Positions 40,225-47,511 of a DNA stretch of 64,000 nucleotides are shown here, in pieces. Every line of letters starts with the position of its first letter. The stretch's first letter is position 1. This DNA is from Gordonia polyisoprenivorans. GTDB lineage: Bacteria > Actinomycetota > Actinomycetes > Mycobacteriales > Mycobacteriaceae. Below the pieces are notes generated by a model. The model saw nothing but the letters and a program-made list of their open reading frames with translations, made no database searches and was not told where the DNA came from. Location of the stretch: NCBI RefSeq assembly GCF_017654315.1, contig NZ_CP072203.1:2914001-2978000 (forward strand), in the 5' to 3' direction. The translations under genes were made by a program, and so were the position numbers.

Positions 40225-40596
40225 ATGACTGCTCCAACTTCATCGTCCGCATCGGGAGGCGCGCACCGCCTCGACGCCGACGCGCCGACCACCGAACTCC
40301 CCACGACGACCGACCACGCCGGTCGCTCGGTCGATGAGGCTGACCCGACTTCTGCGCCGGACGACCCCACCAATGACGGTGGGGTGCCGGTGCTGAAAGT
40401 AGTGCTGTTCCTCGTCGGCTGCGTGCTCTTGGTGCTGGCGGCGGCGAACCTGTCGAATCTCGGTGAGTGGTCGGACCGCTGGGGCGTGATCCCGGTATTC
40501 CTGGTCTTCTTTCTCGTGATGTCAATCGCCGGACGCTGGTTCTGGGCCGGAGCGGACGCGATCCTCGGAGCCCTGATGTGGGGCAAGGCCAAATGA
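40225..40596 (+). CDS. Two-helix membrane protein of unknown function
   Basis: A 123-residue protein, unrecognised. The first 50 residues are hydrophilic and disordered (Ser/Thr/Ala/Asp-rich), followed by two helices (VVLFLVGCVLLVLAAANLSN and WGVIPVFLVFFLVMSIAGRW). The stop overlaps the next start (ATGA), coupling it to the large proline-rich protein. An inner-membrane accessory role in that protein's export or anchoring is inference. Confidence 0.7.
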   Translation: MTAPTSSSASGGAHRLDADAPTTELPTTTDHAGRSVDEADPTSAPDDPTNDGGVPVLKVVLFLVGCVLLVLAAANLSNLGEWSDRWGVIPVFLVFFLVMSIAGRWFWAGADAILGALMWGKAK

Positions 40597-43262
40597 CTGA
40601 CCGTGGCCATCGACGTCGCCCGGAACCCGCCGGAGAGTCGGTGATGTCAAAGTCTTGTCGGGGGCGTCACCGGCTGCCGCGTCGTCGACTCGGCGCCGGC
40701 CTGCTCGCCGCGGTCGTGTTGGCGATCGGCGGCGGGGTCACGGTGGCGGCGCTTGGCAGTGATCCTGCTCCGGCGCATGCGGATGCGTTGTGTGATCAGA
40801 TGCGTGCCCAGTACGGCTCGAACTGGCCGTGCATCTCGGTACCCACCAACACCTTCCAACCGACCACGAACACCCCGGCCCCGACCGGGGGCAATGGTGC
40901 GGGGTCAGGTGGTCCGCAGGTCGGTAGCAATATCGGGCCAGGCCCGGGCGAAGGCAACGGCACACCCATCGTGACCGTCCCCGGACAGCAGGGGCCGCAA
41001 TCGCCTGCGGGTGGCGGCGACAACAATGGCGGCACTCCGACAGCGGCAGATAGTGGTGGGAATCGCCCGACCGCACCGAACCCGGTGCCACCTGGAGGCC
41101 CCATCGGGCAGGTCCCAGTGATACCGAGTAGTGCGGCTCCCGTGATCAGCGCGCCTCCTGGTGTACCCACGGGAACGACCTCCAATGACCGTGATTCCTC
41201 CCGAGCATCGGACTCTGGATCGAGGAAGCCAGATATTCCGATTGCGGCGTGGCTCGTTGCCGGGGCGGCAGCCTTCGCCGCAGCCCACCCACGAGTGCGG
41301 CAGGCGGTACGCGGCACAGGGTCATCGCGATTCGCGACCTGGTGGGGACGACGATTCGGGTATGTCCAAGCGGCGGCGATCCGGCCGCAACACGGCCCCG
41401 ACGATCCGGGAGCAAACGATCGTGCGCCTCATGAGCATCGCGATCCGCCATCGAACGGCAGCGGCAACACGAGTGGTAGCGGTAACGCTAGCGGCGGCGA
41501 CCCGATCACCAACAGCGGTAGCGGTGACGACCCGATTACCAACAGCGGTGGCGGGGGCGGCTCGACATGGAGTGGCGGCGGAGGCAACGGCAACACGCAG
41601 TTCACGCCGGATCCACCGCCGCCTCCTGCACCCGCCCCACAAGCACCGCCGCCTCCTGCACCCGCCCCACAAGCACCGCAGTCTCCTGCACCCGCCCCAG
41701 AAACTCAGCCGAAGGCGATCCCGAACGCGCCTACAGCCCCGGGTAAGTCGGTACCAGCACAACCACTGCGCCCGGGATTAAAGATCCCCGGTCTTCCCGG
41801 CTTACGGCTACCGATACCGTTTTGGCCAGGTCAGATTCCAGGGCAGGTTCCTGAATCTCCTTCGCGCAATCCGTTTGATGATCTTCCGGAGGACGTGAAG
41901 GCACGAATCAAGCGGATCCGCGAGCTGTGGGAAGCGTATCAACGTGATCCCGAGGGTTTCCTCAACTCGCTCCAGTGGCTATCTGACGAGGATCTTCAAG
42001 GGTTCTTTGACCTATTGGACGAAGCGGAGAACGATCTCTATAGGGAAGACAGCCCATTCAACGACCCGGCACTGCACGATCTTCGCGAGCAGCTGCACAA
42101 CATGAACAACGATCTGCGTGAGCAGATGATGCGAGAGCTGGAACGCCGCCGCGGACCGGGTGCCGCACCACCAATCGAACCCAGAAATCCTGGCGATGAA
42201 CCGGGTCCGAACGACCCCACTCGCCCCGGGGATGCGCCGAACGAATCTGGGCCTACTCAGCCTGGTGATCAGCCAGGTCCGGAAAATCCTACGAATCCTG
42301 GCGATCCTACGAATCCTGGCGAGTCACCAGCTCCTGGACCGACCAGCCCTGGGGAGAGTCCTAGCTCTCCCCAAGCGCCTACAAATCCGACAAATCCGGG
42401 TGGTGACGCGCCTAACAGTCCGCCGCCACGCAACGATCCCGGCCACTCGGACTCGCCGACGCCCGGCCATACTGGCGGGGAGGACCCCGGTGCAGAACTA
42501 CCGTCTCGGGCCGTTCCGAACTGGTGGGAACCAACGACTCCGCCCGCCCCTGACGCGCCACCATTCGGGGAGCCGCACCTCCCCGACGGGCCTGAACCGG
42601 TGCCGGGACGTTGGCCGGCACCGCCGACCGGGAATGTCACGCCGGCGATGATCGCCGATTGGCTTGGGGCGATTATGCAGGCCATCCAGCCGCCGACGCC
42701 GCCAGCGAATCCACAAGGACCAAATGGCACACCCTCTGACGACCAAGTCCGCGAGCAATTTGAGGAGGTACTCCAGGAAATCGCCGACGCTGCAGCAGCA
42801 GCGGGCGCCTTCCTCGATCCCCACTCGCTGCTGAGCCCCCAACAGTTCGGCACCGACGTCCACACAATCTTCGAAGACTTCGTAAAGAAATACCTTGGTC
42901 CGCAGCTCGCTCTGTGGTTCGGCCCCGACTTCATCACGAATCTTGAGAAGTCAATCGACCGGACGGTGGGAATCACGCGAGGGCAAGACGGACGCTTTGT
43001 TTGGGATCCGAGGGGGCAGAGTGGCACTGCGCGGCCGGATCTCGTGATCACTCGCTTGGTAGTAAATGCCGCCGGTGACGTCGTCGAGGAAATATTTCAG
43101 ATCATTGACCTCAAGACCGGAAATGCAGATATCGGCAAAAGCTGGCGAAATGATCTTAGTAGAGTGCTCGGAATCACGCACGATATGATTCAGTCAGTCA
43201 AACCGAACATCCCGAGGCCGCCCAAGACTACGCCACCCAGCCCACCGGCGACGACGCCATGA
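40593..43262 (+). CDS. Proline-rich exported protein with PD-(D/E)XK-like C-terminus (candidate toxin)
   Basis: An 889-residue protein with polymorphic-toxin layout. Residues 1-65: basic start, hydrophobic segment 33-55 and a possible signal cleavage after AHA; Cys67 and Cys80 follow. Residues about 85-200: Gly/Pro/Asn-rich linker. A second hydrophobic segment (IPIAAWLVAGAAAFAAAHPR) comes next, then proline repeats. About 425-520 is helical, followed by a second Pro/Asn/Gly stalk and a C-terminal domain from about 740. There Glu761, Asp816 (RPDLV) and Asp839-Leu-Lys841 (IIDLKTG) have the spacing of PD-(D/E)XK nucleases. Start ATG 40593, or ATG 40644. Toxin activity is inference. Confidence 0.7.
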   Translation: MTDRGHRRRPEPAGESVMSKSCRGRHRLPRRRLGAGLLAAVVLAIGGGVTVAALGSDPAPAHADALCDQMRAQYGSNWPCISVPTNTFQPTTNTPAPTGGNGAGSGGPQVGSNIGPGPGEGNGTPIVTVPGQQGPQSPAGGGDNNGGTPTAADSGGNRPTAPNPVPPGGPIGQVPVIPSSAAPVISAPPGVPTGTTSNDRDSSRASDSGSRKPDIPIAAWLVAGAAAFAAAHPRVRQAVRGTGSSRFATWWGRRFGYVQAAAIRPQHGPDDPGANDRAPHEHRDPPSNGSGNTSGSGNASGGDPITNSGSGDDPITNSGGGGGSTWSGGGGNGNTQFTPDPPPPPAPAPQAPPPPAPAPQAPQSPAPAPETQPKAIPNAPTAPGKSVPAQPLRPGLKIPGLPGLRLPIPFWPGQIPGQVPESPSRNPFDDLPEDVKARIKRIRELWEAYQRDPEGFLNSLQWLSDEDLQGFFDLLDEAENDLYREDSPFNDPALHDLREQLHNMNNDLREQMMRELERRRGPGAAPPIEPRNPGDEPGPNDPTRPGDAPNESGPTQPGDQPGPENPTNPGDPTNPGESPAPGPTSPGESPSSPQAPTNPTNPGGDAPNSPPPRNDPGHSDSPTPGHTGGEDPGAELPSRAVPNWWEPTTPPAPDAPPFGEPHLPDGPEPVPGRWPAPPTGNVTPAMIADWLGAIMQAIQPPTPPANPQGPNGTPSDDQVREQFEEVLQEIADAAAAAGAFLDPHSLLSPQQFGTDVHTIFEDFVKKYLGPQLALWFGPDFITNLEKSIDRTVGITRGQDGRFVWDPRGQSGTARPDLVITRLVVNAAGDVVEEIFQIIDLKTGNADIGKSWRNDLSRVLGITHDMIQSVKPNIPRPPKTTPPSPPATTP
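41621..41700 (+). repeat. 30-bp proline-coding tandem repeats
   Basis: Two and two-thirds copies of a 30-bp unit (41621-41650, 41651-41680, partial 41681-41700) encoding PPAPAPQAP. Copies are almost identical at DNA level, so the array is recent or maintained by slippage. Confidence 0.85.
42286..42321 (+). repeat. 18-bp perfect tandem repeat
   Basis: ATCCTACGAATCCTGGCG occurs twice head to tail (42286-42303, 42304-42321), coding NPTNPGD-type repeats in the second stalk of the candidate toxin. Confidence 0.85.
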
Positions 43263-43344
43263 CGAAGTCACGATCGGGCTCGACCGATAAGCTCTGAACT
43301 AGACACACCGCGGCAACACACGACGACACAGGAGTGACGACACA

Positions 43345-44094
43345 GTGGGTATAGGAGCAAGAGGCTGGCGCGAACTCGCCGTCGGCGCTGCTGAGATTCT
43401 GGGTGAGGAGTGGGTGCTCGCGGGCAAAGGCGCCTCGACGCGGTTGGTTCGGGCGCCCGTCGGCTGGTGGCTGCAGTTCGTCGGCTACGAAGACACCCGC
43501 CTGGGCAGACTCATCGCTTACAACACGTTCCTGGGTAGGCCGCCGCATGCGTCTCAAACGGGAGATGCACATGGCGTGTCGAGCGAACACTTCATAGTCT
43601 CGGGCGAGGATCGGCCTCGCTATTCTGAGGAGTTGGGCTCGCCCGAGGCAGTCGCAGAATGGGTGACTGCAGTGAAGCGCGAAAGGCTGGACCTAACACC
43701 GGCCAACCTCGCGGACGACCTGTCTGAGATGGAGGTAGTCAAGGCTCGGCGTGAGGCTCATGGACAGTTCCTTTTCGAGGGGCCGGCATTACAACTACTC
43801 GTGTCGATGCGGGTGGTGTGCGGGTCGCGTGCTCGAGACGAGTTGGTCAGCGACATCGATGCGGTGCTGGCAGATCCGTTCCTTGAGCGGTATAAGCCGT
43901 ACGCGTCGACGCGGAAGAACCCGCGTACCTATCAGGAGTACTTCACCGCGTTGCGGGGTGCGGTGGCCAGTGGTGATCGAGGTGCGGTCGAGTCGGTGAT
44001 CCGGGAGGCCCGCACCGATAGCTTGCGGTTGTTGGGTGTTCCGGATGAGGCGATTGGTGATGTGGTGTTCCCGGAACCGCAGGTGTCGCTATGA
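43345..44094 (+). CDS. Unrecognised protein, candidate immunity or accessory
   Basis: A 249-residue soluble protein, not recognised. The N-terminal part is Trp/Gly-rich with beta character (STRLVRAPVGWWLQFVGYED), the middle and end helical (LSEMEVVKARREAHGQFLFE, then YQEYFTALRGAVASGDRGAV). The C-terminal half resembles small helical-repeat domains. GTG at 43345 follows AGGAG by 10 bases. Its stop overlaps the next start by 4 bases. Confidence 0.7.
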   Translation: MGIGARGWRELAVGAAEILGEEWVLAGKGASTRLVRAPVGWWLQFVGYEDTRLGRLIAYNTFLGRPPHASQTGDAHGVSSEHFIVSGEDRPRYSEELGSPEAVAEWVTAVKRERLDLTPANLADDLSEMEVVKARREAHGQFLFEGPALQLLVSMRVVCGSRARDELVSDIDAVLADPFLERYKPYASTRKNPRTYQEYFTALRGAVASGDRGAVESVIREARTDSLRLLGVPDEAIGDVVFPEPQVSL

Positions 44095-44663
44095 GTACCT
44101 ACGGCACCGTCGTTATCGCCGATGTCGCCGATCAGGATGCGGCGCAGCGGTTATCCGATCAGTTCCGCGAGGTGTTGGGCCGTACGTTCACTCGGCGTAC
44201 TCATCTGCCGTTCCCGATGCGTAACCCGCTCGATGACACCGAGATCGAGGTGGAGGCCGGTGACTCGTCGGTTCGGGTGACGCTGCTGGTCAATGGGGCG
44301 GTCGCGGCAGGCACTGCCGCGGAGGTGTTCACGGGTGTGGGCGCTGGGCGGGCGGTGATGTGCGAGGACGGCGACGAATGGGGGGTGACGGTATCGGGCT
44401 GGCGATTAACCGACGGCGATGCCGACTGTGTCTACCGCGCCTACCTGCCGGCCGACGACGGCGCCATCGACGACCAGGCAGCCGGCCGGGTGGTGACGGG
44501 CCCGACGGCTGCTACCAGACTGGCTGAGCTGTTCGGCACGGACCCCGACCCGGTACGAGCACTCGATGCCGACCCCACTCCGATCACAGACGGCATCGGT
44601 TACATCGCCGACCCGTTCCTGCCGTGGCTACACAACCTCGATCTCGACTGGCCGGAATTCTGA
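44091..44663 (+). CDS. Unrecognised acidic protein, candidate immunity
   Basis: A 190-residue, strongly acidic protein (VEAGDSSVRVTLLVNGAVAA, ADGDADCV-type Asp-rich loops, and an ALDADPTPITDGIGYIADP tail). No membrane segment or known motif. ATG at 44091 overlaps the previous stop. A small acidic partner directly downstream of a basic nuclease is a common immunity arrangement, but the family is unknown to me. Confidence 0.7.
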   Translation: MSTYGTVVIADVADQDAAQRLSDQFREVLGRTFTRRTHLPFPMRNPLDDTEIEVEAGDSSVRVTLLVNGAVAAGTAAEVFTGVGAGRAVMCEDGDEWGVTVSGWRLTDGDADCVYRAYLPADDGAIDDQAAGRVVTGPTAATRLAELFGTDPDPVRALDADPTPITDGIGYIADPFLPWLHNLDLDWPEF

Positions 44664-44761
44664 CCTGGTCCCGAGTGCGATTTCCAGCACCCGGAATGGC
44701 CTCTCGATGAAACAGACGGGCCGCGGAAACGCACTATCGAGAACGGAGCCGATTCGCGACG

Positions 44762-45292
44762 ATGGAGAATATCCTCAAGATTCTCGATTCATACCGGACG
44801 CCAATCGTTACGAAACTCGGCGGCGATCGACGCCGCCACGATTCGGCGTACTCCTACGATTCGGTCACGGACTATGGGCCGCCCCCCACCGAGGAGTTGA
44901 TCGACACGGCCTGGTCGGGCACCGATTTGCCAAAGGCGGTAAGTGACCTTTGGCTGACCGCTGAATGGATACACCTTTACTACGCCGAATGGAATACGGG
45001 CTTGATCATATTCTCGCCTACTGAAAGTCATTATACGACTTCGGCGTTCGCGGCAGAGAACGAGGACGAGCCGGATGACTACTACGAGCCAGGTGATGTG
45101 ATCGTCGGCAAGTTTCAATCGCTAGATGAAGCGCTAGTCTATTCGCCGGATCGAGGCTGGGTTGTATCGAGTCCGTACGATCCTCGACGCTACTGGCCGC
45201 ATTTGGGAGAAGACCTGTCGGCGTTCTTGGAGGCATATCGTGATTCGCTGGGTAAGTCGAGTGAATGGCAGAGCCAGTTCCGGAGAGATTAA
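44762..45292 (+). CDS. Unrecognised protein, SUKH/SMI1-like in outline
   Basis: A 176-residue acidic protein. The order TEELIDTAW, LPKAVSDLWL, GDVIVGKFQSLDEALVYSPD, then GEDLSAFLEAYRDSLG recalls SMI1/KNR4 (SUKH) immunity proteins, which protect against nuclease toxins. The resemblance is by pattern only. ATG at 44762; codon choice and base composition are less GC-rich than the surrounding chromosome. It is the last gene before the IS3-family element. Confidence 0.6.
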   Translation: MENILKILDSYRTPIVTKLGGDRRRHDSAYSYDSVTDYGPPPTEELIDTAWSGTDLPKAVSDLWLTAEWIHLYYAEWNTGLIIFSPTESHYTTSAFAAENEDEPDDYYEPGDVIVGKFQSLDEALVYSPDRGWVVSSPYDPRRYWPHLGEDLSAFLEAYRDSLGKSSEWQSQFRRD

Positions 45293-45417
45293 ACCTGAAC
45301 GTCACTGGGTAGGCCTTGTACCGGATACGGCCTAATCGAGATGTTCAAGGCTCCCCTCTGTAACGAGTAGGCGGTCCCCGTCGGGGAAGTGGGGTTCCCC
45401 CGAAAAAATGGACACGG

Positions 45418-46311
45418 TTAGCTTGATTGCTGACGTGCGTGTGAGCTGATCTCGAAGTCGATGGGTGAGATCATCCCTAACGAACTGTGTCTCCTGTCAT
45501 GATTGTAGAATCGGATGTAATTGTCAAGGCCTGCAGTAAGATTCGCGCGAGTGGTGAAGGCGTGTCGCTTGTAGTATTCGTGCTTGACCGTCGACCACAA
45601 CGACTCTGCGCCGGCGTTGTCCCAGCAGATGCCGGTCTCGCCCATCGAGCGCCGCAACCCGTGGCGTGTGCAGGCCTGGGCCATGTCATGGCTGGTGAAT
45701 TGGCTGCCTCTGTCCGAGTGCAAGATGGTGCCCGTCACCGACCCGCCGCGCGTGGCCACCGCAGCGTCCGCGGCGGCCTCGATGAGCTCGGTACGCATGT
45801 GATCGGCCAGCGACCAGCCCAGCACGCGCCGCGAGTGCTCATCGCGGATCGCACACAGGTACGCATCCCCCTCACCGCAGGTCAGATAGGTGATATCCGA
45901 GGTCCAGACAGCATCAAGACGGCCCTGATCACAGACCCGCCCCACCCGGTCAGGTGGGAACGACTCCGTCGGATCGATCACGGTCGTCTTGACCTTGAAG
46001 GTGCGGGGGCTGATGCCCTCGATACCCATCTCGGCCATGATCTTGGCGACGGTATTCTCCGAGACCGACACGCCCTCGTCGTGCAAGTCGGCGGTGATCC
46101 GCGGGGAGCCGTAGGTGCGTTGCGATCTCTTCCAGTGAGCCACAATCTTGACTTCGAGATCACGGCGACGCTGCTGCCGCGCGGTGAGTTCGCCACGCTG
46201 CTGACGACCCGCCCACGCATAGTATCCCGAGCGTGAAACCCCCAGCAGCTCAACAAGAGCAGTGATGTCATGGCCGGCGCACTCCGCGGCGATGAGTTCA
46301 TAACAGCTCAC
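45418..46311 (-). CDS. IS3 transposase orfB (integrase core)
   Basis: A 297-residue DDE transposase part. Catalytic residues are in DAVWTSDITYLTCG (Asp), LHSDRGSQFTS (Asp) and NAGAESLWSTVKHE (Glu). It begins with GTG overlapping the orfA stop; in IS3 elements a frameshift at this overlap makes the fused OrfAB. The frame is intact, so the element may be active. Confidence 0.93.
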   Translation of the reverse strand: MSCYELIAAECAGHDITALVELLGVSRSGYYAWAGRQQRGELTARQQRRRDLEVKIVAHWKRSQRTYGSPRITADLHDEGVSVSENTVAKIMAEMGIEGISPRTFKVKTTVIDPTESFPPDRVGRVCDQGRLDAVWTSDITYLTCGEGDAYLCAIRDEHSRRVLGWSLADHMRTELIEAAADAAVATRGGSVTGTILHSDRGSQFTSHDMAQACTRHGLRRSMGETGICWDNAGAESLWSTVKHEYYKRHAFTTRANLTAGLDNYIRFYNHDRRHSSLGMISPIDFEISSHARQQSS

Positions 46312-46625
46312 CGGTGTTGCTGTGCCGCAAAGTACGCCGAGACTTTTTTCAGGAACGCAATGTCGCGGTCCTTCTCAGCGGCCTCGGCACGTAACCGCAC
46401 CAACTCCGCGCGCTCACCGGCGCTGAGCTCACCATCGGGCGGAGCTGCCCGCCCCTCGGTGATCACTCCGTCGCGAATGCGTTCGGCGCGAACCCATTTG
46501 CCCAACAGATTCTCATGCACGTTCAACTCACGAGCGACCTCAGAGATCGGGCGGCCGCCATCAATCACCCGACGAGCAGCCTCCGCCTTGAACTCAGGCG
46601 TAAACGACCGACGCGTCCTCGACAT
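46308..46625 (-). CDS. IS3 transposase orfA
   Basis: A 105-residue helix-turn-helix protein (RSFTPEFKAEAARRVIDGGR, then ARELNVHENLLGKWV) with a leucine-zipper-like C-terminus (LVRLRAEAAEKDRDIAFLKK). It binds the terminal repeats and is intact. Confidence 0.93.
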   Translation of the reverse strand: MSRTRRSFTPEFKAEAARRVIDGGRPISEVARELNVHENLLGKWVRAERIRDGVITEGRAAPPDGELSAGERAELVRLRAEAAEKDRDIAFLKKVSAYFAAQQHR

Positions 46626-46745
46626 AGTGACATCCTTCCAGCAGGACCCACAGCCCCACTATCTCGGGTGTCCACTCAAACTGGGGAACCTCAGTCACAT
46701 GGGACGACGCCTGCCGACCGGCAGTCGATCGAGCACAATCAAGCC

Positions 46746-47297
46746 ATGCGCACCGACAACCCCTGGACCCTGCTCGGGTCGACGATGCCCTACGAGAATC
46801 CGTGGATGCGTGTCCGCGAGGATCGGGTGATCACACCTCTGGGAACCGAGGGCATCTATGGCGTGGTGGAGTCCAACGATTCGGTCATGATCGCGGCAGT
46901 CGACGATGCCGACAGGCTCTACTTGGTGCAGACATTCTCCTATCCGTCACAGCAGTGGCACTGGGAACTGCCCGGGGGCGGCGGTGACGGTCAGGAGGCA
47001 CTGGCAGCCGCGGCGCGAGAGCTCTACGAAGAGACCGGGATTCGTGCCTCTGCGTGGGAAGTACTCGGCCGGACACGCGTTTGTAACGGGCTCATGACCG
47101 AACGGATGGCCACCTGCCTGGCACGCGACCTCACCTTCGACGGCGAGCGGGAGGTCTCCGACGAGCAGTTCGACACCGCTGAGTTCTTCACGATGGCCCA
47201 AGTCGACGAGATGGTGGCCACCGGTGGGATCGACGACGGCCAGAGCATCACAGCAATTCACCTGGTGCAGAAGTGGATCGACCACGCTCGCCGATGA
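46746..47297 (+). CDS. NUDIX hydrolase (ADP-ribose pyrophosphatase-like)
   Basis: A 183-residue hydrolase. The Nudix box is at residues 78-100 (GGGGDGQEALAAAARELYEE, then TGI), matching GX5EX7REUXEEXGU. The N-terminal NPWMRVREDRVITPLG strand and the QTFSYPSQQWHWELPGGG context are typical of ADP-sugar diphosphatases. ATG at 46746; the open frame continues upstream into the IS3 element and is not coding there. Confidence 0.9.
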   Translation: MRTDNPWTLLGSTMPYENPWMRVREDRVITPLGTEGIYGVVESNDSVMIAAVDDADRLYLVQTFSYPSQQWHWELPGGGGDGQEALAAAARELYEETGIRASAWEVLGRTRVCNGLMTERMATCLARDLTFDGEREVSDEQFDTAEFFTMAQVDEMVATGGIDDGQSITAIHLVQKWIDHARR

Positions 47298-47316
47298 GCG
47301 CGGTCGACCGGTTCTA

Positions 47317-47511
47317 GGGCATGTCTCCCAATTCCCTTTGCGCGTCTTTGCGGCTCGATGGCACCCTGGCGGCGTTGTCGTCGGTCACGATAGCTCCGCT
47401 ATCGCTCCCCTTCGAGGCTCGTGCCTCGCACCTCAGGACGGCGCCTCCTCCGCCTTGCCAGGGAACCATCGACCTCGCAAATCCATCGCAGAGGAATTGG
47501 GAGACACGCCC
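47317..47511. mobile_element. 195-bp MITE related to the IS5 element
   Basis: Ends GGGCATGTCTCCCAATTCC and, inverted, GGGCGTGTCTCCCAATTCC (one mismatch in 19), flanked by TA at both sides (47315-47316, 47512-47513). The first 14-15 bases match the termini of the IS5-family element at 37332, so it is probably mobilised by that transposase. It has no gene; internal hairpins include GATAGC-TCC-GCTATC and CGAGGC-TCGT-GCCTCG. Its right end forms part of the next gene's stop codon. Confidence 0.8.

Larger units (their letters stand above)
45390..46693 (-). mobile_element. IS3-family element
   Basis: About 1304 bp, bounded by imperfect inverted repeats at 45390-45415 and 46668-46693 (both read TG-GGTTCCCC then TGGACAC inward). 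It contains orfA and orfB on the minus strand. No clear target duplication is seen, so the ends may be off by a few bases or one flank has been lost. Confidence 0.8.
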
